Assembly (NCBI GenBank): GCA_026874595.1
Contig: CM049306.1
Coordinates: 1,874,019 to 1,938,018, forward strand
Reading direction: 5' to 3'
Origin: Sipunculus nudus
Lineage: Eukaryota > Annelida > Sipuncula > Golfingiida > Sipunculidae
Length of the DNA: 64,000 bases
The translations under genes were made by a program, and so were the position numbers. Of the stretch, positions 36,601 through 48,202 are shown piece after piece (the first letter of the stretch is position 1; the number at the start of each line of letters is the position of its first letter). Under the pieces are notes generated by a model. It was not told the origin of the DNA. It was given only the letters and a program-made list of their open reading frames with translations, and did no database searches.

Positions 36601-39600
36601 GATCACAAGTCTTGTCAGGGAGAGCGTGGGAGATGCACGCTCTACTCGTCGGTTTTGATCACAAGTCTTGTCAGGGAGCGCATGGGAGATGCACGCTCTA
36701 CTCGTCGGTTTTGATCACAAGTCTTGTCGAGAGCGCATGGGAGATGCACGCTCTACTCGTCGGTTTTGATCACAAGTCTTGTCAGGGAGCGCATGGGAGA
36801 TGCACGCTCTACTCGTCGGTTTTGATCACAAGTCTTGTCAGGGAGCGCATGGGAGATGCACGCTATACTCGTCGGTTTTGATCACAAGTCTTGTCAGGGA
36901 GCGCATGGGAGATGCACGCTCTACTCGTCGGTTTTGATCACAAGTCTTGTCAGGGAGCGCATGGGAGATGCACGCTCTACTCGTCGGTTTTGATCACAAG
37001 TGTTGTCAGGGAGAGCATGGTAGATGCACGCTCTATTCGTCGGTTTTGATCACAAGTCTTGTCAGGGAGCGCATGGGAGATGCACGCTCTACTCGTCGGT
37101 TTTGATCACAAGTCTTGTCAGGGAGCGCATGGGAGATGCACGCTCTATTCGTCGGTTTGATCACAAGTCTTGTCAGGGAGCGCATGGGAGATGCACGCTC
37201 TATATGCGGTTTTGATCACAAGTCTTGTCACAGAGCGCATGGGAGATGCACGCTCTACTCGTCGGTTTTGATCACAAGTCTTGTCAGGGAGCGCATGGGA
37301 GATGCACGCTCTACTCGTCGGTTTTGATCACAAGTCTTGTCAGGGAGTGCGTGGAAGATGCACGCTCTACTCGTCGGTTTTGATCATAAGTCTTGTCAGG
37401 GAGAGCGTGGGAGATGCACGCTCTATTCGTCGGTTTTGATCACAAGTCTTGTCAGGGAGCGCATGGGAGATGCACGCTCTATTCGTCGGTTTTGATCACA
37501 AGTCTTGTCAGGGAGCGCATGGGAGATGCACGCTCTACTCGTCGGTTTTGATCACAAGTCTTGTCAGGGAGCGCATGGGAGATGCACGCTCTATTCGTCG
37601 GTTTGATCACAAGTCTTGTCAGGGAGCGCATGGGAGATGCACGCTCTATATGCGGTTTTGATCACAAGTCTTGTCACGGAGCGCATGGGAGATGCACGCT
37701 CTACTCGTCGGTTTTGATCACAAGTCTTGTCAGGGAGCGCATGGGAGATGCACGCTCTACTCGTCGGTTTTGATCACAAGTGTTGTCAGGGAGAGCATGG
37801 GAGATGCACGCTCTATTCGTCGGTTTTGATCACAAGTCTTGTCAGGGAGCGCATGGGAGATGCACGCTCTACTCGTCGGTTTTGATCACAAGTCTTGTCA
37901 GGGAGAGCGTGGGAGATGCACGCTCTACTCGTCGGTTTTGATCACAAGTCTTGTCAGGGAGCGCATGGGAGATGCACGCTCTACTCGTCGGTTTTGATCA
38001 CAAGTCTTGTCAGGGAGCGCATGGGAGATGCACGCTCTACTCTTGGGTTTTGATCACAAGTCTTGTCGAGAGCGCATGGGAGATGCACGCTCTACTCGTC
38101 GGTTTTGATCACAAGTCTTGTCAGGGAGCGCATGGGAGATGCACGCTCTATTCGTCGGTTTTGATCACAAGTCTTGTCAGGGAGCGCATGGGAGATGCAC
38201 GCTCTACTCGTCGGTTTTGATCACAAGTCTTGTCAGGGAGCGCATGGGAGATGCACGCTCTATTCGTCGGTTTTGATCACAAGTCTTGTCAGGGAGCGCA
38301 TGGGAGATGCACGCTCTACTCGTCGGTTTTGATCACAAGTGTTGTCAGGGAGAGCGTGGGAGATGCACGCTCTATTCGTCGGTTTTGATCACAAGTGTTG
38401 TCAGGGAGAGCGTGGGAGATGCACGCTCTATTCGTCGGTTTTGATCACAAGTCTTGTCAGGGAGCGCGTGGGAGATGCACGCTCTACTCGTCGGTTTTGA
38501 TCACAAGTCTTGTCAGGGAGCGCATGGGAGATGCACGCTCTATTCGTCGGTTTTGATCACAAGTCTTGTCAGGGAGCGCATGGGAGATGCACGCTCTACT
38601 CGTCGGTTTTGATCACAAGTCTTGTCGAGAGCGCATGGGAGATGCACGCTCTACTCGTCGGTTTTGATCACAAGTCTTGTCAGGGAGCGCATGGGAGATG
38701 CACGCTCTACTCGTCGGTTTTGATCACAAGTCTTGTCAGGGAGCGCATGGGAGATGCACGCTCTACTCGTCGGTTTTGATCACAAGTCTTGTCAGGGAGC
38801 GCATGGGAGATGCACGCTCTATTCGTCGGTTTTGATCACAAGTGTTGTCAGGGAGAGCGTGGGAGATGCACGCTCTATTCGTCGGTTTTGATCACAAGTC
38901 TTGTCAGGGAGCGCGTGGGAGATGCACGCTCTACTCGTCGGTTTTGATCACAAGTCTTGTCAGGGAGCGCATGGGAGATGCACGCTCCATTCGTCGGTTT
39001 TGATCACAAGTCTTGTCAGGGAGCGCATGGGAGATGCACGCTCTATTCGTCGGTTTTGATCACAAGTCTTGTCAGGGAGCGCATGGGAGATGCACGCTCT
39101 ATTCGTCGGTTTTGATCACAAGTCTTGTCAGGGAGCGCATGGGAGATGCACGCTCTATTCGTCGGTTTTGATCACAAGTCTTGTCAGGGAGCGCATGGGA
39201 GATGCATCCTCTACTCGTCGGTTTTGATCACAAGTCTTGTCAGGGAGCGCGTGGGAGATGCACGCTCTACTCGTCGGTTTTGATCACAAGTCTTGTCAGG
39301 GAGCGCGTGGGAGATGCACGCTCTACTCGTCGGTTTTGATCACAAGTCTTGTCATGGAGCGCGTAGGAGATGCACGCTCTACTCGTCGGTTTTGATCACA
39401 AGTCTTGTCAGGGAGCGCATGGGAGATGCACGCTCTACTTGTCGGTTTTGATCACAAGTCTTGTCAGGGAGCGCATGGGAGATGCACGCTCTATTCGTCG
39501 GTTTGATCACAAGTCTTGTCAGGGAGCGCATGGGAGATGCACGCTCTATATGCGGTTTTGATCACAAGTCTTGTCACGGAGCGCATGGGAGATGCACGCT

Positions 39601-42600
39601 CTACTCGTCGGTTTTGATCACAAGTCTTGTCAGGGAGCGCATGGGAGATGCACGCTCTACTCGTCGGTTTTGATCACAAGTCTTGTCAGGGAGCGCGTGG
39701 GAGATGCACGCTCTACTCGTCGGTTTTGATCATAAGTCTTGTCAGGGAGAGCGTGGGAGATGCACGCTCTACTCGTCCGTTTTGATCACAAGTCTTGTCA
39801 GGGAGCGCATGGGAGATGCACGCTCTATTCGTCGGTTTTGATCACAAGTCTTGTCAGGGAGCGCATGGGAGATGCACGCTCTACTCGTCGGTTTTGATCA
39901 CAAGTCTTGTCAGGGAGCGCATGGGAGATGCACGCTCTATTCGTCGGTTTGATCACAAGTCTTGTCAGGGAGCGCATGGGAGATGCACGCTCTATATGCG
40001 GTTTTGATCACAAGTCTTGTCACGGAGCGCATGGGAGATGCACGCTCTACTCGTCGGTTTTGATCACAAGTCTTGTCAGGGAGCGCATGGGAGATGCACG
40101 CTCTACTCGTCGGTTTTGATCACAAGTCTTGTCAGGGAGCGCGTGGGAGATGCACGCTCTACTCGTCGGTTTTGATCACAAGTCTTGTCAGGGAGAGCGT
40201 GGGAGATGCACGCTCTACTCGTCAGTTTTGATCACAAGTCTTGTCAGGGAGCGCATGGGAGATGCACGCTCTACTCGTCGGTTTTGATCACAAGTCTTGT
40301 CAGGGAGCGCATGGGAGATGCACGCTCTACTCGTCGGTTTGATCACAAGTCTTGTCGAGAGCGCATGGGAGATGCACGCTCTACTCGTCGGTTTTGATCA
40401 CAAGTATTGTCACGGAGCGCATGGGAGATGCACGCTCTACTCGTCGGTTTTGATCACAAGTCTTGTCAGGGAGCGCATGGGAGATGCACGCTCTACTCGT
40501 CGGTTTTGATCACAAGTCTTGTCAGGGAGCGCATGGGAGATGCACGCTCTATTCGTCGGTTTTGATCACAAGTCTTGTCAGGGAGCGCATGGGAGATGCA
40601 CGCTCTACTCGTCGGTTTTGATCACAAGTGTTGTCAGGGAGAGCGTGGGAGATGCACGCTCTATTCGTCGGTTTTGATCACAAGTGTTGTCAGGGAGAGC
40701 GTGGGAGATGCACGCTCTATTCGTCGGTTTTGATCACAAGTCTTGTCAGGGAGCGCGTGGGAGATGCACGCTCTACTCGTCGGTTTTGATCACAAGTCTT
40801 GTCAGGGAGCGCATGGGAGATGCACGCTCTATTCGTCGGTTTTGATCACAAGTCTTGTCAGGGAGCGCATGGGAGATGCACGCTCTACTCGTCGGTTTTG
40901 ATCACAAGTCTTGTCAGGGAGAGCGTGGGAGATGCACGCTCTATTCCTCGGTTTTGATCACAAGTCTTGTCAGGGAGCGCATGGGAGATGCACGCTCTAC
41001 TCGTCGGTTTTGATCACAAGTCTTGTCAGGGAGCGCATGGGAGATGCACGCTCTATTCGTCGGTTTGATCACAAGTCTTGTCAGGGAGCGCATGGGAGAT
41101 GCACGCTCTATATGCGGTTTTGATCACAAGTCTTGTCACGGAGCGCATGGGAGATGCACGCTCTACTCGTCGGTTTTGATCACAAGTCTTGTCAGGGAGC
41201 GCATGGGAGATGCACGCTCTACTCGTCGGTTTTGATCACAAGTCTTGTCAGGGAGCGCGTGGGAGATGCACGCTCTACACGTCGGTTTTGATCACAAGTC
41301 TTGTCAGGGAGCGCATGGGAGATGCACGCTCTACTCGTCGGTTTTGATCACAAGTCTTGTCAGGGAGCGCGTGGGAGATGCACGCTCTACTCATCGGTTT
41401 TGATCACAAGTCTTGTCAGGGAGAGCGTGGGAGATGCACGCTCTACTCGTCGGTTTTGATCACAAGTCTTGTCAGGGAGCGCATGGGAGATGCACGCTCT
41501 ACTCGTCGGTTTTGATCACAAGTCTTGTCGAGAGCGCATGGGAGATGCACGCTCTACTCGTCGGTTTTGATCACAAGTCTTGTCAGGGAGCGCATGGGAG
41601 ATGCACGCTCTACTCGTCGGTTTTGATCACAAGTCTTGTCAGGGAGCGCATGGGAGATGCACGCTATACTCGTCGGTTTTGATCACAAGTCTTGTCAGGG
41701 AGCGCATGGGAGATGCACGCTCTATTCGTCGGTTTTGATCACAAGTCTTGTCAGGGAGCGCATGGGAGATGCCCGCTCTATTCGTCGGTTTGATCACAAG
41801 TCTTGTCAGGGAGCGCATGGGAGATGCACGCTCTATATGCGGTTTTGATCACAAGTCTTGTCACAGAGCGCATGGGAGATGCACGCTCTACTCGTCGGTT
41901 TTGATCACAAGTCTTGTCAGGGAGCGCATGGGAGATGCACGCTCTACTCGTCGGTTTTGATCACAAGTCTTGTCAGGGAGCGCGTGGGAGATGCACGCTC
42001 TACTCGTCGGTTTTGATCATAAGTCTTGTCAGGGAGAGCGTGGGAGATGCACGCTCTATTCGTCGGTTTTGATCACAAGTCTTGTCAGGGAGCGCATGGG
42101 AGATGCACGCTCTATTCGTCGGTTTTGATCACAAGTCTTGTCAGGGAGCGCATGGGAGATGCACGCTCTACTCGTCGGTTTTGATCACAAGTCTTGTCAG
42201 GGAGCGCATGGGAGATGCACGCTCTATTCGTCGGTTTGATCACAAGTCTTGTCAGGGAGCGCATGGGAGATGCACGCTCTATATGCGGTTTTGATCACAA
42301 GTCTTGTCACGGAGCGCATGGGAGATGCACGCTCTACTCGTCGGTTTTGATCACAAGTCTTGTCAGGGAGCGCGTGGGAGATGCACGCTCTACTCGTCGG
42401 TTTTGATCATAAGTCTTGTCAGGGAGAGCGTGGGAGATGCACGCTCTATTCGTCGGTTTTGATCACAAGTCTTGTCAGGGAGCGCATGGGAGATGCACGC
42501 TCTATTCGTCGGTTTTGATCACAAGTCTTGTCAGGGAGCGCATGGGAGATGCACGCTCTACTCGTCGGTTTTGATCACAAGTCTTGTCAGGGAGCGCATG

Positions 42601-44736
42601 GGAGATGCACGCTCTATTCGTCGGTTTGATCACAAGTCTTGTCAGGGAGCGCATGGGAGATGCACGCTCTATATGCGGTTTTGATCACAAGTCTTGTCAG
42701 GGAGCGCATGGGAGATGCACGCTCTACTCGTCGGTTTTGATCACAAGTCTTGTCAGGGAGCGCATGGGAGATGCACGCTCTACTCGTCGGTTTTGATCAC
42801 AAGTGTTGTCAGGGAGAGCGTGGGAGATGCACGCTCTACTCGTCGGTTTTGATCACAAGTCTTGTCAGGGAGAGCGTGGGAGATGCACGCTCTACTCGTC
42901 GGTTTTGATCACAAGTCTTGTCAGGGAGCGCATGGGAGATGCACGCTCTACTCGTCGGTTTTGATCACAAGTCTTGTCAGGGAGCGCATGGGAGATGCAC
43001 GCTCTACTCGTCGGTTTTGATCACAAGTCTTGTCGAGAGCGCATGGGAGATGCACGCTCTACTCGTCGGTTTTGATCACAAGTCTTGTCAGGGAGCGCAT
43101 GGGAGATGCACGCTCTACTCGTCGGTTTTGATCACAAGTCTTGTCAGGGAGCGCATGGGAGATGCATGCTCTACTCGTCGGTTTTGATCACAAGTCTTGT
43201 CAGGGAGCGCATGGGAGATGCACGCTCTATTTGTCGGTTTTGATCACAAGTCTTGTCAGGGAGCGCATGGGAGATGCACGCTCTACTCGTCGGTTTTGAT
43301 CACAAGTGTTGTCAGGGAGAGCGTGGGAGATGCACGCTCTATTCGTCGGTTTTGATCACAAGTGTTGTCAGGGAGAGCGTGGGAGATGCACGCTCTATTC
43401 GTCGGTTTTGATCACAAGTCTTGTCAGGGAGCGCATGGGAGATGCACGCTCTACTCGTCGGTTTTGATCACAAGTCTTGTCAGGGAGCGCATGGGAGATG
43501 CACGCTCTATTCGTCGGTTTTGATCACAAGTCTTGTCAGGGAGCGCATGGGAGATGCACGCTCTACTCGTCGGTTTTGATCACAAGTCTTGTCGAGAGCG
43601 CATGGGAGATGCACGCTCTACTCGTCGGTTTTGATCACAAGTCTTGTCAGGGAGCGCATGGGAGATGCACGCTCTACTCGTCGGTTTTGATCACAAGTCT
43701 TGTCAGGGAGCGCATGGGAGATGCACGCTCTACTCGTCGGTTTTGATCACAAGTCTTGTCAGGGAGCGCATGGGAGATGCACGCTCTATTCGTCGGTTTT
43801 GATCACAAGTCTTGTCAGGGAGCGCATGGGAGATGCACGCTCTACTCGTCAGTTTTGATCACAAGTGTTGTCAGGGAGAGCGTGGGAGATGCACGCTCTA
43901 TTCGTCGGTTTTGATCACAAGTGTTGTCAGGGAGAGCGTGGGAGATGCACGCTCTATTCGTCGGTTTTGATCACAAGTCTTGTCAGGGAGCGCGTGGGAG
44001 ATGCACGCTCTACTCGTCGGTTTTGATCACAAGTCTTGTCAGGGAGCGCATGGGAGATGCACGCTCCATTCGTCGGTTTTGATCACAAGTCTTGTCAGGG
44101 AGCGCATGGGAGATGCACGCTCTATTCGTCGGTTTTGATCACAAGTCTTGTCAGGGAGCGCATGGGAGATGCACGCTCTATTCGTCGGTTTTGATCACAA
44201 GTCTTGTCAGGGAGCGCATGGGAGATGCACGCTCTATTCGTCGGTTTTGATCACAAGTCTTGTCAGGGAGCGCATGGGAGATGCATCCTCTACTCGTCGG
44301 TTTTGATCACAAGTCTTGTCAGGGAGCGCGTGGGAGATGCACGCTCTACTCGTCGGTTTTGATCACAAGTCTTGTCAGGGAGCGCGTGGGAGATGCACGC
44401 TCTACTCGTCGGTTTTGATCACAAGTCTTGTCATGGAGCGCGTGGGAGATGCACGCTCTACTCGTCGGTTTTGATCACAAGTCTTGTCAGGGAGCGCATG
44501 GGAGATGCACGCTCTACTCATCGGTTTTGATCACAAGTCTTGTCAGGGAGCGCATGGGAGATGCACGCTCTACTCGTCAGTTTTGATCACAAGTCTTGTC
44601 AGGGAGCGCATGGGAGATGCACGCTCTACTCGTCGGTTTTGATCACAAGTCTTGTCAGGGCGCGTGTGGGAGATGCACGCTCTACTCGTCGGTTTTGATC
44701 ACAAGTCTTGTCAGGGAACGCGTGAGAGATGCTACT
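24683..44736. repeat. 20-kb array of a 56-bp unit, homologous to the 3' end of the ankyrin gene
   Basis: The unit runs GTTTTGATCACAAGTCTTGT, CAGGGAGCGCATGGGAGATG, CACGCTCTACTCGTCG. About 357 units fit the span. Recurrent variants are GTGTTGTCAGGGAGAGCGTG, the one-base-short GGTTTGATC, the one-base-short TATATGCGG, and the one-base-short TTGTCGAGAGCGC. A frequent 11-unit block of 614 bp (11 x 56 minus 2) recurs, for example at 24719, 25333 and 25947. Read on the minus strand, each unit contains the codons for SLTRLVIKTDE and a TAG stop. This is exactly the C-terminus of the ankyrin gene at 44682, the last unit on the gene side. The 60-126-residue frames in the array rotate with the 56-bp period and are not genes. 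Confidence 0.97.
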
Positions 44737-46352
44737 TCACCCTTCAACTCATTCAATGAATTTGCTAGGTTCGGCATTGGACTTGTACTTTTAAAGTCTT
44801 TGTTTGGTTCATCTACTGGTGACATTTCTGAGTCAAGCTCCTCCAGAACATCTTTAATTTCCTGCATATCTGCTTGGAGGGTGGTTAACTGTCGGGATAG
44901 GGCCCGTGGATTATCCATCTCTTCCGGGTTTTTCTCGGGAGAAACACTTGTTTCTGACCACGCGGCGGCAACGTTTTCCATGTCCAGCTTCCCCGTCGTT
45001 AAATCTTCTTTTCCGGCAATTCGCTTTGCACTTCTGGCCCGCTTGGTGGGAGGACGATGTCTGTCATACCAACGAGAGTCCATTATTTTCGGGGTTCTGC
45101 CTCGGCAGTCTGCCTGATTTGCGTCGGCACCCAGAGCCAGTAAAGTGTCTGCAGCGTGGTAGTGCCTTAATTTTAGGGCATGGTGGAGTGGTGTGGAGCC
45201 CTTTTTACTTTGGGCGTTAATATCTGCTCCTTGATCAAAAAACATCCGTATCAGAGTCTGTGACAGGCACTTTTTGTTTGACTGGTATTCTCCCAGTTCA
45301 CATTCATGACCTGTTCCGCACAGCACATGTACAGCCGAGTGACCGGCTTGGTCCTGGTTGTTGATATCCTTTGTCCTGGTCAAGAGGAGCTGTACCGCCT
45401 CCACAGAGGGCACAGCGTGAGCAACAGACGCGTGCAGCGCCATTCTACCATGCAGGTCCACAAGGTCAGGGTCAGCTCCTGCGTCCAGTAATATCTGCAC
45501 ATTATCAGGATTCCCTGAATGTACATGTAATGGCGTACTGCCGTCGTTCGCTTTAGCGTTAAGTGCTTCAGGTCCGCATATTTTACAGAGTTTCCGTAAG
45601 ACCTCGGGTTGTTGGGCGATGTGCACTGGGACGTGCCCTTGTTTATTCTGGGTTCGCAGTGCCCCCGTGGCCCCACAGCGCAGTAGCAGGCGCAGGACCT
45701 CGGAGAGCAAGGCGTGACGACAGCATATATGGACAGGGGTATCACCGTTTGAATTCGAGACATTGACAGAGCATCCTTTTTTTACAAGATGTTCTATCAC
45801 GCCACGGGGCTGTGTAGATTGTTCAGACAACTGAGCTGCCATTGCTAGACACACATGCAGTGGCGTATTACCCTTTGCATCCTTAGCGTTGATATCTGAC
45901 TCGACCTCAATCAGGCAGTCGGCCATTTCTAGTTGTCTCATCCTTAAGGCGATATGAAGCGGCGTCTCATGATCCGTGGTGGTAGCATTTAAGGATGCAC
46001 CGCAGTCTAGGAGTACTGGGGTCAGAGTCAAATCACCAACCGAAACTGAGCAGTGAAGTGGAGTCCACTGATACTTAACCGAAGGCACGTCTATCCGAAA
46101 AGTAGGAATGCAGTTTAATAGCGTTGTGAACATTTCAACCTGACCCTTCAAGGAAATGACATGAAGTATACTCACATAATCTGTGGTGAGGTCTGGCAAA
46201 GTATGCTCAATAATGGCTGCCTCACAAGCCTCTCGCGATTCTGGACCACAATCGTCAAGGCAAGCCTGGAATTTTTCTGTTTTACCGGTCTGGATAGAAT
46301 CCAATAGAGACATCACGGCCTCCTGGATGTCAAAATCCTCCTCTTGTTCCAT
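44682..46352 (-). CDS. Ankyrin-repeat protein with NLS-like and coiled-coil C-terminus
   Basis: The protein is 556 residues from one uninterrupted frame. After an acidic N-terminus (residues 1-60) come about nine to ten ankyrin repeats over residues 62-424. TPLH-type helix starts are at about 97 (WTPLH), 129 (ETPLH), 163 (NTPLH), 205 (DTPVH), 241 (VPVH), 272 (STPLH), 304 (MALH), 339 (SAVH), 387 (STPLH) and 420 (RTPKI). A basic stretch at about 431-445 (RHRPPTKRARSAKR) resembles a bipartite nuclear signal. Residues 484-510 and 529-552 look like coiled coil. Ankyrin repeats bind protein partners; the specific partner and pathway are unknown. The start is the first ATG after an in-frame TGA at 46395-46397, and its Kozak context is weak. 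The final 15 or so codons and the TAG fall in the first 56-bp array unit. There is no intron in the frame, though a splice out near 44737 (AGG|GTGAAG) would change the C-terminus. Confidence 0.85.
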   Translation of the reverse strand: MEQEEDFDIQEAVMSLLDSIQTGKTEKFQACLDDCGPESREACEAAIIEHTLPDLTTDYVSILHVISLKGQVEMFTTLLNCIPTFRIDVPSVKYQWTPLHCSVSVGDLTLTPVLLDCGASLNATTTDHETPLHIALRMRQLEMADCLIEVESDINAKDAKGNTPLHVCLAMAAQLSEQSTQPRGVIEHLVKKGCSVNVSNSNGDTPVHICCRHALLSEVLRLLLRCGATGALRTQNKQGHVPVHIAQQPEVLRKLCKICGPEALNAKANDGSTPLHVHSGNPDNVQILLDAGADPDLVDLHGRMALHASVAHAVPSVEAVQLLLTRTKDINNQDQAGHSAVHVLCGTGHECELGEYQSNKKCLSQTLIRMFFDQGADINAQSKKGSTPLHHALKLRHYHAADTLLALGADANQADCRGRTPKIMDSRWYDRHRPPTKRARSAKRIAGKEDLTTGKLDMENVAAAWSETSVSPEKNPEEMDNPRALSRQLTTLQADMQEIKDVLEELDSEMSPVDEPNKDFKSTSPMPNLANSLNELKGEVASLTRSLTRLVIKTDE

Positions 46353-46402
46353 TGAGAACTCAGAAAATAATATGATATACCACTGTAAACAACTTCATAC
46401 AG

Positions 46403-46417
46403 CTAAAAAGGAAATGG
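46403..46417 (-). other. Candidate 3' splice acceptor upstream of the ankyrin start
   Basis: The minus strand reads CATTTCCTTTTTAG, a pyrimidine tract ending in AG, about 50 bp before the ATG at 46352. It would make a short 5' leader on the coding exon and implies an upstream noncoding exon. RNA evidence is needed to confirm it. Confidence 0.4.
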
Positions 46418-46524
46418 TCCGGCACACATTTGAGTCAAGTATCATGTTGACCAGGTATCCCCATCGGTCACTAAAATGAAATCAGTGTTTGCTTAAAAAA
46501 TCCTAGCAACTTGACAGGACAAAG

Positions 46525-46665
46525 GTGACGACCAGCCAGCAGATACACAGACTGTTCCCCATCACAGGTTATATGACGGCCAGCCAGCAGATACACACAC
46601 TGTTCCTCCACACAGGTTATATGACGACCAGTCAGCAGATACACAGACGTTCCTCCTCAAAGGCT
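46525..46665. repeat. 48-bp tandem repeat, three units
   Basis: Units contain CCAGCCAGCAGATACACA, a TGTTCC-type word and ACAGGTTATATGACG. The third has CCAGTCAGCAG and a shortened end. It lies about 170 bp upstream of the ankyrin start, in its presumed first intron or promoter. Confidence 0.85.
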
Positions 46666-47983
46666 ACGTCAATTATTCAGAAACAGTGCTGTCATAGAGC
46701 AGGGCGATGTACTAAAAGTCGATAAGCCACATGAAAGAGCCTTAACAGTCAGTGGGCCAGTGGTCCTTTTATTTAGATACAGATCACAGGCATTTCCCTT
46801 TGGTCCAAGCACGATATAGTCTTGCTGTATTATTTGAGACGGTAATACTCCGGGCACACGGCGGCCTCCGGTTGGTGTGAGAGAAACACCTAATCAGCCA
46901 CTGGCACGATCACAACAAAAGCATGATGAGTTACTTGATATAGAATAGAATCGACAGCACTGGGCAACAGAAGTTTTTTTTGTTTTGCAGCTCTCAAGCA
47001 GGATTGCTTCAATAAAATGGCTCGCGTGGGGCACTTTGCTTTGCTTGACGCTCGATGGCAGTGTTTGGTATATTTAGCGTGTATTATGCGAAATTGATCT
47101 GTGACGGCCCCTCCCTCATTCAGGAGACAGAGCTGCCTAGACACCGCCTGGCGAGTCGATACAGCTTAACGTAACTTGGGTCTTCACAATACACCTGTCT
47201 TTTTCTCCTATGATATTCGATTGACTCGTCTCCGCCCTCCTGCCTACACCAGGATAAATGAGCTTTGCCCTTGTATGCCGGGGTATTTAATTTCATTTAC
47301 CATAAAACAAATGATTGGTTAACCAATTCATCATATGCAGCAAAAAGTAGCTGCCCCTTTCACCTGTTTGGTAATGCCATGCCACGTATTCAAAAGAAGG
47401 AAGTAGTCTGAAAATAACTGTCATTTCATGTATATGTTGTGAGTTAACAATTAAACAGACCCAGCAGGGTGCGGTGTAAGATGTATGAGGGATCAATCCT
47501 TATGGATCCTTTGTACGTGCTATCTCTCACTGTTGAGTATCAATTATGTTTTGGCGCGCGCCGTTTCGAGGCTGTTCAATGAAAAGCAGTTCCTGTTAAA
47601 GCGTGACTCTGTATTAATTGGGCAAGAGTATTGACACCCCCTTTGTTCATGAATGTTTCAGTTTAGGTATCATCGGATACTGAGCCAGGCGCAGTCTGTA
47701 GAACAGAGGCAGCCTCTAGCTACAAGGTCTATAGAACAGACTTAACATGCATTTGTAACACGATTAACTCCTACATGGAACATGTCAAATATTTTTAAAA
47801 GACAAAATTTGTTTAATATCATGTCTCCTCAAACTTTTTGTTTGTCAAAATAGCAGAAACTAGCAGCAAAACGTAACCGTCATCCTCATAATACCCTCCC
47901 GTTTGACATTACATCTCACATGATGTAATATTAACTACTGCCTGTTACGCTCTTAACGTGATTTGTCAAGGCTGACACTGGAG
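46666..47983. other. Intergenic DNA between two divergent candidate genes
   Basis: No repeat or RNA gene is visible. The region separates the minus-strand ankyrin gene from the plus-strand 47984 frame, so promoters of both could lie here. I see no clear core promoter element. Small open frames (for example 46890-47144 minus) are not recognisable. Confidence 0.5.
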
Positions 47984-48202
47984 ATGTGCTCTGATTCACA
48001 CGTAAGGCTGGCCCTGTATTTCTGCTTTATTATGGTGCAGGCAAGCCTGTATGCGGCCGCAGCTAGCGGAGCTCAGGGTATGGATCCTGACCAGGCGGGC
48101 TGGTATTTCAAATGGTCATTAGAAGAACTCAAAGAATCATCGGTCAATAGGCGTGCCGCGACCAACCTGATCACAAAGTATATTCACCGTCCAAAAAAGT
48201 GA
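47984..48202 (+). CDS. Possible secreted peptide precursor, short or first exon
   Basis: The frame is 72 residues from ATG 47984, with an in-frame TAA upstream at 47954-47956. The N-terminus resembles a signal peptide: a short polar/basic lead, a hydrophobic core LALYFCFIMVQASLYAAAA, and small residues ending near SGAQG. The rest (about 40 residues) is hydrophilic, has no cysteine, contains GWYFKWSLEEL, and has dibasic sites RR and KK typical of prohormone cleavage. The last codons (AAAAAA|GTGAGG at 48198-48205) form a plausible 5' splice site, so the true product could continue into another exon. I do not recognise the family. It could also be a chance frame. Confidence 0.35.
   Translation: MCSDSHVRLALYFCFIMVQASLYAAAASGAQGMDPDQAGWYFKWSLEELKESSVNRRAATNLITKYIHRPKK

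Noticed and set aside
24719-44651. Dozens of 63-126-residue frames in the 56-bp array (SAWEMHALLVGFDHKSCQG type)
   Set aside because: They are generated by the rotating 56-bp unit and end wherever one-base-short units or the unit's stop codon fall. None is distinct from the repeat.
44596-45117. 173-residue plus-strand frame crossing from array into gene
   Set aside because: It is antisense to the ankyrin coding frame and has array sequence at its start.
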